A stretch of 6,071 nt of DNA from Oscillospiraceae bacterium (lineage in GTDB: Bacteria; Bacillota; Clostridia; Oscillospirales; Ruminococcaceae). The position numbers were made by a program, and so were the translations under genes. The stretch lies in NCBI GenBank assembly GCA_030527085.1, contig JAUNBN010000085.1, positions 1 to 6,071 of the forward strand. The letters are read 5' to 3'. Below are positions 1 through 5,074 of the stretch, piece by piece. Each line of letters begins with the position of its first letter. Position 1 is the first letter of the stretch. The notes beneath the pieces were generated by a model that worked only from the letters and a program-made list of their open reading frames with translations, did not search any database and was not told the origin of the DNA.

Positions 1-442
1 CGAAAAACTCTCTGCCGCCATCCTCCCCCGTCCTCTCGGCGGAGTCCGCGGCCAGCGAGAGCTTCGCGGCGGCGGAGTGGACGGCTCCCAAAAAGCGGTC
101 GGCGCCGTGGAGGTAAAAGCCGCCCTCGCGCAGCGCCGGCGCTTCGCGCGAAAAAAGGCAGATGTAGTTTCCGTCGCGGCAATAGAGCAGCTTAACGCCC
201 AGCCCTACCAGCGGGTAGCCCGCGAGCGGCAGGCTCGCGCTGCCCAGTGTTTTCGCGCGATTTAAAGCGTCAGAGAGCATCTCGTCCGAGAGCCCGAAGC
301 GGTTTCTGAGCAGCCGCCGCTCGGCCTCGCTCAGGGCTTCGCTTTCCCAAAGGGAGCAACCCTCCGAATCCAAAACTGCGGACGGCCCCTCGAGCTTTTC
401 GGCGGCGCTTACGGCCTCGTATTTTTCTTGATTATCTACCAT
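1..442 (-). CDS. Unrecognised protein, N-terminal fragment (possible PAS-like sensor)
   Basis: An open frame of 147 codons starts at the ATG at 442-440 and leaves the window at position 1, so the C-terminus is missing. A TAG codon sits directly before this ATG in frame, so no earlier start is possible; the ribosome site is weak (AGAGAAAG about 9 bases upstream). The protein is soluble-looking and acidic, with no signal peptide or membrane helix. Residues 22-33 (VLDSEGCSLWES) have the look of a PAS-domain opening strand and turn. Residues 70-97 alternate in a beta pattern around LLYCRDGNYICLF. Residues 117-147 turn helical and alanine-rich (FLGAVHSAAAKLSLAAD), where a histidine-kinase dimerisation helix could begin. 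I do not recognise the family; a sensor kinase is only a guess. It is divergent from the femX-like operon. Codon use (GCC, GAG, CTC) matches the neighbours, which supports it being real. Confidence 0.7.
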   Translation of the reverse strand, partial: MVDNQEKYEAVSAAEKLEGPSAVLDSEGCSLWESEALSEAERRLLRNRFGLSDEMLSDALNRAKTLGSASLPLAGYPLVGLGVKLLYCRDGNYICLFSREAPALREGGFYLHGADRFLGAVHSAAAKLSLAADSAERTGEDGGREFF

Positions 443-475
443 CTAACCGGCTTTCTCTGCGTATTTTGCACACTA

Positions 476-481
476 GTTATA
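476..481 (-). promoter_or_regulatory. Weak candidate -10 box for the gene starting at 442
   Basis: On the minus strand TATAAC lies about 35 bases before the ATG, inside the most AT-rich stretch of this intergenic region. No good -35 hexamer stands at 16-18 bases; CTAAAC is at the right distance and TTGCTA is 20 bases away. It would place the start about 27 bases before the gene. Confidence 0.25.
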
Positions 482-539
482 ATCACATATTTTCACTCGT
501 TTAGCAAGACCCAACTTAAGGCAGGGAGTCTCTCGCTTT

Positions 540-571
540 CCACTGCATGGTTTGCTTGTCTTTTCCCCGCC
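540..571. repeat. Degenerate copy of the element at 6006-6040
   Basis: The stretch begins CCACTGCATGGTTT and ends TGTCTTTTCCCCGCC-like. At 6006-6040 the same words occur in the same order and almost the same spacing (CCACTGCGTGGTTT, then TGTCTTTCCCCCGCC). The right arm that makes the hairpin at 6025-6059 is absent here; the copy runs instead into tandem pyrimidine repeats. It looks like a half or decayed copy. Confidence 0.45.
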
Positions 572-590
572 TTTCCCGCCTTTTCCCCGC
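561..590. repeat. Tandem pyrimidine repeat, three imperfect units
   Basis: Three units of TTTTCCCCGCC type follow head to tail (11, 9 and 10 bases). The minus strand is purine-rich, with G runs (GGGG, GGG, GGGG) separated by A runs. The first unit is also the end of the degenerate element at 540-571, so the array may be a local expansion of that arm. Confidence 0.5.
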
Positions 591-700
591 TCTAGCGTGT
601 AGCGGGCGCGGAGCTATCTCCGGCTAGTATTTTTACCCTTTTACCCTCCCTGAATTAAGGGAATTATTCACAGGCCAAAAGCCGACAATAAAGGCGGTTT

Positions 701-795
701 TACTCTCTGTTGAAAAGCTTGTTGAAATTGTTTAAAGCGCCTCTATATCCTCAGCTCTAGCCCTAAAAGAAAAGCCTTCCTCTCAACAGGGAGTA
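701..795. repeat. 13-bp inverted repeat enclosing about 70 bases, possible structured RNA
   Basis: TACTCTCTGTTGA (701-713) is complementary to TCAACAGGGAGTA (783-795) over 13 pairs, counting one G-U wobble and no bulge. The enclosed 69 bases are AT-rich and contain the repeated octamer TGTTGAAA (708-715 and 720-727) and a promoter-like pair, TTGAAA (722-727) and TATATC (744-749), 16 bases apart. No open reading frame fits. It could be a small RNA or a structured transcript end; no known RNA family is recognised. Confidence 0.35.
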
Positions 796-798
796 TTT

Positions 799-832
799 CC
801 GATTTCCCACCCTGGTGTCGGTGCGGTTTTTT
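799..832 (+). terminator. Terminator-like hairpin with T6, weak
   Basis: CCG (799-801) and CACC (808-811) pair with GGTG (820-823) and CGG (824-826), with a six-base bulge on the left arm, followed at once by six T (827-832). The stem is short and interrupted, so the call is weak. No plus-strand protein gene lies upstream in the window; if real it would end a short RNA starting between about 690 and 760. Confidence 0.3.
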
Positions 833-901
833 GAAGATCAAAGAGATTCCAGGAAGGACAGCGCAGTGCCCCCTTTTAAGCCGCTGTCGGAGCCGAGTGT
901 C

Positions 902-929
902 TTTTTTCGCCGCGCTTTTATGCTATAAT
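902..929 (+). promoter_or_regulatory. Extended -10 promoter of the femX-like operon
   Basis: A perfect TATAAT at 924-929 is preceded by TG at 921-922 (the TGnTATAAT extended -10). The -35 position holds only a T-run (902-907) with no match to TTGACA, as is usual when the extended -10 carries recognition. Transcription would start near 936 and give a leader of about 90 bases before the ATG at 1027. Confidence 0.65.
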
Positions 930-935
930 ACACTA

Positions 936-1026
936 CGGCGACAGCGCGCAGCGAAGCCCGCTTAAGGCGGGCACTTGCCCGAACTGCTGCTCCTGCCTGC
1001 GCCTAAAGATATTAAGGAGCCTTTTA
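936..1026 (+). promoter_or_regulatory. Structured leader with a ribosome site that can be masked
   Basis: Two hairpins compete for the same bases. GCCCGC (956-961) pairs with GCGGGC (967-972), while CGGGC (968-972) can instead pair with GCCCG (977-981). Further down, GCTCCT (989-994) is fully complementary to AGGAGC (1015-1020), which contains the core of the ribosome site AAGGAG (1014-1019, 7 bases before ATG). Neither upstream hairpin is followed by a T-run, so control of translation is more likely than attenuation. No T-box or riboswitch core is recognised. In a GC-rich leader such pairings can arise by chance. Confidence 0.35.
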
Positions 1027-2295
1027 ATGAAGCTTATTGCGGATATCGAGCGCGAGCGCTACGAGAGCTTTGTGCGCGAGCATCCATCCAAATCTCATTT
1101 TATGCAGAGCGCTGCCTGGGGAGACTTCTCGGCCAAATCCAAGGGGCTCGAGGCGCGGCTGATAGGAATAGAAAGCGCGGAGGGCGAGCTTCGCGCCGCT
1201 GCTCTGCTGCTCGGGCGCAAGCCCCCTCTCTTTCCGAAATACTACTACTGCCCGCGCGGCCCCGTGCTGGATTACGGCGACGGGGAGCTGCTCGCCGAGA
1301 CGATAGCCCTGCTGAAAGAGTTCGCCGAGGATGAGGGGGCTATGTTCCTCAAATTCGACCCCGATATAGTCCTTTTCGAACACACCGGCTCCGGAGCCCT
1401 CGAGCTCGGCGGCGGTGCGATTTTAGAGCAGCTCAAGGCGCTGGGCTGTGTTCATCATGGTTTTAATAAGGAATTTGAGGGAAGACAGCCCCGCTACACC
1501 TTCAGAATAGACTTGAGCTCCTCCGATGAGGAAATAGACAGGCGCATAGTCGGCAATGTTTTAAAGAACGTAAAAAAATCCCGCCGCTACGCCTGCGAGG
1601 TAGCAAAGGGCGCGAGCGCGGATATCCCAAAGCTGCACGAGCTCATCTCCATAACCAGCGAGCGCGACGATTTCGTCGGCTACCCCGAGAGCTACTACCG
1701 GGATTTCTTCGACACTCTGAGCGCTAATGGCATGGCGGCGCTCTGGCTGGGCAGGGTTGACCCCGCTGCGAGCGTTGAGATGCTCAAAGAGGAGCTGGCC
1801 GCGCTGCTCGAAAAGCGAAAGCAGCTTAAAAAAGAGGGTCCGCTTAAGGAAAGCGAGCTTTCTGAGGCGCGGCTTTTGCGCGAGATAGCCGCCTTTGAGT
1901 CCTATGCGCGCGAGTTCCCGAAGGGAGCCGTTGTCAGCGCGCATCTGGTGGTAAACTACGGCGACAAGGCCTGGGCCGTCCATGCGGGCAGCGATACCAA
2001 AATGAGCGAGACCTTTATAAACAACCGCGTCTACTACGAAAAGATACACGCGGCCAAGGCCGCCGGGGCGCGGCTGCTCGACCAGTTCGGCACCGTGGGT
2101 GACCCCGAAAACAGCAGCCTTAAAAGCCTGCATGAGTTTAAAAAGCAGTTCGGCGGCCGCTACCTCGAATTTATAGGCGAGTTTGATATAGCGGTAAAGC
2201 CCTGCTGGCACTTGGTCTACGAGCGCGCCCTGCCGCTCTACCGCCGCGCGCGCATAGGCCTGAAGCTCGCTTTGAGAGGGCGCAAAGGTGAATGA
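1027..2295 (+). CDS. FemA/FemB/FemX-family peptidoglycan aminoacyltransferase
   Basis: This 422-residue cytoplasmic enzyme should transfer amino acids from aminoacyl-tRNA to the stem-peptide lysine or diamino acid of a peptidoglycan precursor, building the interpeptide bridge. Length fits the family (about 400-420). Visible marks: FMQSAAWGDF (25-34), the usual N-terminal signature; the first GNAT-like half, with KYYYCPRGPVLDY (71-83) and FLKFDPDI (107-114); a charged helical arm at about 247-295 (EMLKEELAALLEKRKQLKKE and onward), matching the antiparallel coiled-coil of FemA/FemX proteins; and the C-terminal signature GTVGDPENSSLKSLHEFKKQ (355-374) leading to FIGEFD (382-387), common to all members. 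The C-terminal tail is basic (RRARIGLKLALRGRKGE), which may favour contact with membrane or lipid-linked precursor. The ATG at 1027 has AAGGAG 7 bases upstream. It is first in an operon with the CPBP protease. Which amino acid it adds cannot be told from sequence. Confidence 0.9.
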   Translation: MKLIADIERERYESFVREHPSKSHFMQSAAWGDFSAKSKGLEARLIGIESAEGELRAAALLLGRKPPLFPKYYYCPRGPVLDYGDGELLAETIALLKEFAEDEGAMFLKFDPDIVLFEHTGSGALELGGGAILEQLKALGCVHHGFNKEFEGRQPRYTFRIDLSSSDEEIDRRIVGNVLKNVKKSRRYACEVAKGASADIPKLHELISITSERDDFVGYPESYYRDFFDTLSANGMAALWLGRVDPAASVEMLKEELAALLEKRKQLKKEGPLKESELSEARLLREIAAFESYAREFPKGAVVSAHLVVNYGDKAWAVHAGSDTKMSETFINNRVYYEKIHAAKAAGARLLDQFGTVGDPENSSLKSLHEFKKQFGGRYLEFIGEFDIAVKPCWHLVYERALPLYRRARIGLKLALRGRKGE

Positions 2296-3193
2296 GCTAA
2301 GAGGGGCGCGCGCGGCCTACTCGCGCGCTGGCGCGGCGCTCTTTGTCTCCGGCGTCCTCTTAGTGCTGACTCAATATCTCGGCTCGTTTTTAACTCTGCG
2401 CTTCGCTCCCTCGCTCAACGATTACGAGTGGTACCCTTATTTGCTGCTGCTCGCCGCCTACGCGGCCGCGGCGCTTTCGCTTCGCGCGCTGCTGGGGGCA
2501 AAACGCGATACAGAGTCCGGCGAGAGCGGCGGCTTTTCGCTCAAGCTCTGCGCGTCGGCCCTGCCCGTCTGCATGTTTTTAAGCTATGTTTTGAGCCTGG
2601 CGGGGCAGGCGCTCGACGCGGCGCTTAGCTCTCTCGCGGGCCGCGAATATCAGAACCCCGTCCAGCAGGCCGTTGAGGGGGAGAGCGCGCTGGCTATTCT
2701 TCTGGTGATGGTGATTATCGCGCCCGTAATTGAGGAGTATATGTTCCGCCGCCTGCTGCTGGACGCTCTCAAGCCATATTCAAAGGCGCAGGCAGCTATA
2801 AGCAGCGCGCTTGCCTTCGCCCTCTTTCACTTCAACCTCTCCCAGTTTTTTTACGCCTTCGCGGCGGGTCTGGCGCTCGCGCTTTTGGCTCTCAAGACAA
2901 ATTCGATTGTCACCGGCACGGTTTTGCATATGCTCATAAACTTCTTCGGCGCGCTGGCGGTCCCCGCGCTTGTGAGCGCCTCCTCAACGGCCCTAAATAA
3001 TATCGGCCTTTGGCTGATGGCGGGCTTCAGCGCGGCGGGCGCTTATCTAATCATCGCAAAGCGCAAAAAGCTCCTGGACTTTTGGAGGAGCCTGGACGGG
3101 CTGCTGAGCCTTAGGGAGAAGTATCTCAACGGCGGCTTCTTCGCCTTTTTCGCGCTCTGTCTGTTCATGTTCGTTCTCTCTGTTTTTGAATAA
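2288..3193 (+). CDS. CPBP-family intramembrane metalloprotease (Abi/Rce1-like)
   Basis: This 301-residue polytopic membrane protein carries all three CPBP motifs: EEYMFR (E149, E150, R154), FALFH (F177, H181) and HMLIN (H214, N218). Together these form the metal-binding catalytic site of the family, which includes eukaryotic Rce1 prenyl-protein protease and bacterial proteins linked to bacteriocin self-immunity. About eight hydrophobic segments are visible, near 13-36, 49-70, 86-108, 134-148, 168-203, 205-230, 236-257 and 283-300. The C-terminal segment beyond the CPBP core (about 260-301) adds a charged loop and a last helix. Start: GTG at 2288, with GAGAGGG (2274-2280) 7 bases upstream inside the preceding gene; the nearby ATG at 2292 is out of frame. 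The 8-base overlap with the femX-like gene implies translational coupling and a shared envelope role. Substrate unknown. Confidence 0.9.
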   Translation: MNELRGARAAYSRAGAALFVSGVLLVLTQYLGSFLTLRFAPSLNDYEWYPYLLLLAAYAAAALSLRALLGAKRDTESGESGGFSLKLCASALPVCMFLSYVLSLAGQALDAALSSLAGREYQNPVQQAVEGESALAILLVMVIIAPVIEEYMFRRLLLDALKPYSKAQAAISSALAFALFHFNLSQFFYAFAAGLALALLALKTNSIVTGTVLHMLINFFGALAVPALVSASSTALNNIGLWLMAGFSAAGAYLIIAKRKKLLDFWRSLDGLLSLREKYLNGGFFAFFALCLFMFVLSVFE

Positions 3194-3201
3194 AAGCTCG
3201 C

Positions 3202-3221
3202 CCGCCGCCCCACAGCGGCGG
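3202..3221. other. 7-bp GC hairpin just after the CPBP gene
   Basis: CCGCCGC (3202-3208) pairs perfectly with GCGGCGG (3215-3221) over a six-base loop, starting 9 bases after the CPBP stop codon. The position suits a transcript end of the operon, but there is no T-run after it, so it is not a standard intrinsic terminator. Confidence 0.45.
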
Positions 3222-3242
3222 TATTGCCCGACAGTGTATTAA

Positions 3243-3281
3243 CGCTCTGCTTCCTCCGCCTTCGGCGGGGGAGGCAGAGCG
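3243..3281. repeat. 18-bp hairpin, palindromic repeat family copy 1
   Basis: CGCTCTGCTTCCTCCGCC (3243-3260) pairs with the arm at 3264-3281 over all 18 positions, two of them G-U in the plus-strand RNA, with a TTC loop. The inner part is the core shared with copies at 4019-4061 and 6025-6059; the outer part is unique. The bases just before it (GACAGTGTATTAACGC, 3230-3245) nearly match those that close copy 3 at 6055-6071. No T-run follows on the plus strand; on the minus strand the stem is followed by TTAATACAC. Confidence 0.65.
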
Positions 3282-3291
3282 AGGATTCCCA

Positions 3292-3315
3292 GCTTAGGGG
3301 GCGCTCCCCAAAAGC
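3292..3315. other. Small hairpin before the acetyltransferase
   Basis: GCTT (3292-3295) and GGGG (3297-3300) pair with CCCC (3306-3309) and AAGC (3312-3315) around a five-base loop and a small A-rich internal loop. It lies about 30 bases before the GNAT start codon. I see no convincing -35/-10 pair in 3194-3346, so the acetyltransferase may depend on read-through from the upstream operon or on a promoter I cannot recognise. Confidence 0.3.
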
Positions 3316-3346
3316 CTGACAGCCTTGATTTGAAACGAAGGTAAAT

Positions 3347-3952
3347 ATGGAAACAAAAAAGCCCTATATCCGCCTCGCCACTCCCGACGACGCGGAAAGC
3401 CTCTTAAGCATCTACGCGCCCTATGTGCGGAATACGGCGGTCTCATTTGAATATGAGGTTCCGAGCTTCGCCGAGTTTCGCGGCAGGATAGAAAGAACGC
3501 TTTCAAAGCACCCCTACCTTGTAGCCGCAATAGAGCGCGAGATATTGGGCTACGCCTACACGAGCGATTTCGTAGGCCGCGCGGCCTACGGCTGGTCGGC
3601 GGAGACTACTATCTATCTCAAAGAGGATAAAAAGAGGCAGGGGCTGGGCAGGCTGCTCTACGAGGCGCTGGAGAGCATTTCGAGGGCGCGCGGGCTAACC
3701 AATCTCTATGCCTGCGTAGGCTTCCCGGAGACGGAGGACGAATATCTCACTCTGAACAGCGTGCGCTTCCACCGCCGCATGGGCTATACCCTCGTTGGGG
3801 AGTTTCACGGCTGCGGTCGCAAATTCGGCCGCTGGTACGGCATGGTCTGGATGGAGAAGATAATAGGCGGGCATTCGGCGGACACGCCGCCGCCTCTGCC
3901 CTTGACCGCGCTCGGGGAGCGAGAGCTGCGCGAGGCGGGAGTTCGGTTTTAA
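3347..3952 (+). CDS. GNAT N-acetyltransferase, phosphinothricin acetyltransferase/MnaT type
   Basis: This 201-residue cytoplasmic enzyme should use acetyl-CoA to acetylate the amino group of a small amino-acid-like substrate; relatives act on phosphinothricin, methionine sulfone or sulfoximine, and other L-amino acids. The N-terminal block IYAPYVRNTAVSFEYEVPS (22-40) is the family signature. E86 in WSAETTIYL is at the usual position of the catalytic glutamate. RQGLGR (97-102) is the acetyl-CoA pyrophosphate loop. N137 followed by FHRRMGY (141-147), and GCGRKFGRWYGMVWMEK (155-171), are typical of the C-terminal half. The family normally ends near residue 172-180; here a tail of about 28 residues (from GGHSADT) rich in proline, leucine and charged residues follows and looks like no domain. 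Start ATG has GAAGG (3337-3341) 5 bases upstream. It stands alone, convergent with the suf genes. Actual substrate is unknown. Confidence 0.88.
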   Translation: METKKPYIRLATPDDAESLLSIYAPYVRNTAVSFEYEVPSFAEFRGRIERTLSKHPYLVAAIEREILGYAYTSDFVGRAAYGWSAETTIYLKEDKKRQGLGRLLYEALESISRARGLTNLYACVGFPETEDEYLTLNSVRFHRRMGYTLVGEFHGCGRKFGRWYGMVWMEKIIGGHSADTPPPLPLTALGERELREAGVRF

Positions 3953-3974
3953 GCTAAACCCGCCTTCGCGCAGC
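3925..3974. repeat. 15-bp inverted repeat spanning the acetyltransferase stop codon
   Basis: GCTGCGCGAGGCGGG (3925-3939) pairs with CCCGCCTTCGCGCAGC (3959-3974): 15 pairs with a single bulged T in the right arm. The 19-base loop contains the TAA stop (3950-3952). The left arm codes for residues of the unusual protein tail. Two smaller hairpins lie just before it, CGGCG/CGCCG (3876-3889) and CGCTC/GAGCG (3909-3921). No T-run follows, so a simple terminator is unlikely. Confidence 0.6.
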
Positions 3975-4018
3975 ACCGGCTCGGCTCTCTTTGGTCAAAA
4001 GGCGCCATGCCATAAAAG

Positions 4019-4061
4019 TTAGGCTGTAATCCCCCGCCTTCGGCGGGGGAATACAGCCTGA
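4019..4061 (-). terminator. 20-bp hairpin between convergent genes, repeat family copy 2; probable suf terminator
   Basis: The arms 4019-4038 and 4042-4061 pair over 20 positions with one A-A mismatch and one G-U, around the loop TTC. The inner part CCCCCGCC/GGCGGGGG is the shared core. On the minus strand the stem is followed by CTTTTATG, a modest U-tract, so it could end the suf transcript about 55 bases after the scaffold gene. On the plus strand it is followed by an A-rich run (AAAAGAAAG), which does not fit termination of the acetyltransferase message. Confidence 0.55.
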
Positions 4062-4114
4062 AAAGAAAGCTTAGTCGAGCCGGCGGGAACTATTATTCAG
4101 ACTCCTTTATCAGC

Positions 4115-5074
4115 TCAGGCGAGGAAGCCCTTGAGAATGCGCTCCTCCGCTTCTTCTTCCGTAAGCCCCAAGGTCTGCATTTTGAGCAGCTGGTCGCCCG
4201 CTATGCGGCCTATGGCGGCCTCGTGTATTAGCTGGGCCTCGGGATGGTTGGCGGTTATGGCAGGTATGGAGGCTATGCAGGAGCTGTCCATTATAATTGA
4301 GTCGCACTGCACGTGCCCGAAGCAGGCGGCGTTGCCCGTGATATTGGGGTAGAAGTTCTGGACGCTCTCGCCCTGGCCCACGCTGCGCGAAACAACGCGC
4401 CCCTTTGAGTTCTCGCCGTTGAGACGGATATCCAGTCTCGAGTCCGCGTGCTGGCGGCCGTGGGTCAACAGACGCTCGGTCACTATGACCTCGGCGTTCT
4501 CGGCGCAGTTTATTGTGGTGAGGCGCTCCGTAGAGTCCACTCCCGCTATCTGAGAGGTCTCCATATCGAAAACGGAGTTCTCGCCTATATCCACAAGCGT
4601 TTCGGGGTTCATTACCCGCTCGCCGCTGCCGTCTCCCTCGCCATAGTGCTTCTCGAGGTATTTGACCCGCGAGTTCTTTCCGATATGGAAGGCGTGAATG
4701 CCGTCGTGGCGGCTCGCGTCCTGCCCGCAGTTGCTAATCCCGCAGCCCGCAATTACGGTTATGTCGCAGTCGTCGCCGATGTAGAAGTCGTTGTACACCG
4801 TTTCCTCTATACCGGACTCGGTTATTATAACGGGGATATGACAGCACTCGTTCTTCGTGCCGTCCTTTATGCGTATGTCTATACCCGCGTGGCCGTCCTC
4901 CTTGCTCGTAATAGTGATATTCTCCGTATTCGCGCGCCCGGAGCAGCCGGTGTCCTTGCGTATATTGTAGGCTCCGTTTATCTCGCCCTCGATATCCGCT
5001 ATCTTGTTCAGCAGAGAGAGGTCGAGCTCGCTCAAATTTTCGCTCGCTACCAGCTGTGTTTGCTTTTCAGCCAT
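4115..5074 (-). CDS. SufB/SufD-family Fe-S cluster scaffold, minimal (SmsB-type) form
   Basis: A 319-residue cytoplasmic scaffold on which Fe-S clusters are built, working with the SufC ATPase encoded just before it. It is much shorter than SufB (about 480-495) and SufD (about 420), keeping mainly the beta-helix core, as in the one-scaffold clostridial and archaeal systems called SMS. Marks: PVIITESGIEETVYNDFYIG (81-100), GCGISNCG (110-117), KYLEKHYGEG (138-147), LTHGRQHADS (203-212), CFGHVQCDSIIMD (251-263), then ANHPEAQLIHEAAIGRIAGD (275-294) and LTEEEAEERILKGF (304-317), the conserved SufB/D C-terminal helix pair. C266 and E285 align with SufB residues implicated in cluster assembly (E. 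coli C405 and E434). Ten cysteines are present. ATG at 5074 shares one base with the sufC stop (TAATG); GGGAGG lies 8 bases upstream. No cysteine desulfurase is in the window. Confidence 0.88.
   Translation of the reverse strand: MAEKQTQLVASENLSELDLSLLNKIADIEGEINGAYNIRKDTGCSGRANTENITITSKEDGHAGIDIRIKDGTKNECCHIPVIITESGIEETVYNDFYIGDDCDITVIAGCGISNCGQDASRHDGIHAFHIGKNSRVKYLEKHYGEGDGSGERVMNPETLVDIGENSVFDMETSQIAGVDSTERLTTINCAENAEVIVTERLLTHGRQHADSRLDIRLNGENSKGRVVSRSVGQGESVQNFYPNITGNAACFGHVQCDSIIMDSSCIASIPAITANHPEAQLIHEAAIGRIAGDQLLKMQTLGLTEEEAEERILKGFLA

Larger units (their letters stand above)
443..1026. other. Noncoding region of about 580 bases
   Basis: No frame here has both length and the codon pattern of the neighbouring genes. 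Base composition is mixed and more AT-rich than the coding DNA, especially 470-500 and 625-770. In order it holds: a candidate minus-strand -10 (476-481), a degenerate copy of the right-edge repeat element (540-571), tandem pyrimidine repeats (561-590), a small hairpin with CGGAG/CTCCG arms (609-622) followed by ATTTTT, a hairpin with TCCCT/AGGGA arms (647-662), the 13-bp inverted repeat (701-795), a terminator-like structure (799-832), and the promoter and leader of the femX-like operon (from 902). No tRNA signature or known riboswitch core was found. Confidence 0.6.

Noticed and set aside
77..265. Plus-strand frame of 62 codons near the left edge
   Set aside because: It is antisense to the partial gene at 1-442, with an arginine/alanine-rich translation typical of shadow frames and no ribosome site.
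793..820. AGGGTGG word on the minus strand resembling a T-box core
   Set aside because: The following bases (GAAATCGG) do not match the conserved ACCGCG part, and the nearest minus-strand gene is about 370 bases away.
857..907. GACAGCG/CGCTGTC hairpin followed by T6 as an intrinsic terminator
   Set aside because: The T-run (902-907) begins 13 bases after the stem, too far for intrinsic termination, and it also forms the -35 area of the operon promoter.
975..1334. Plus-strand frame starting in the operon leader
   Set aside because: It overlaps the femX-like gene in another frame. Its translation is arginine/alanine-rich, and its putative start lies inside a hairpin with no ribosome site.
1561..2211. 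Minus-strand frame of 216 codons inside the femX-like gene
   Set aside because: Mirror of a conserved coding sequence, with no start signal and no recognisable domain.
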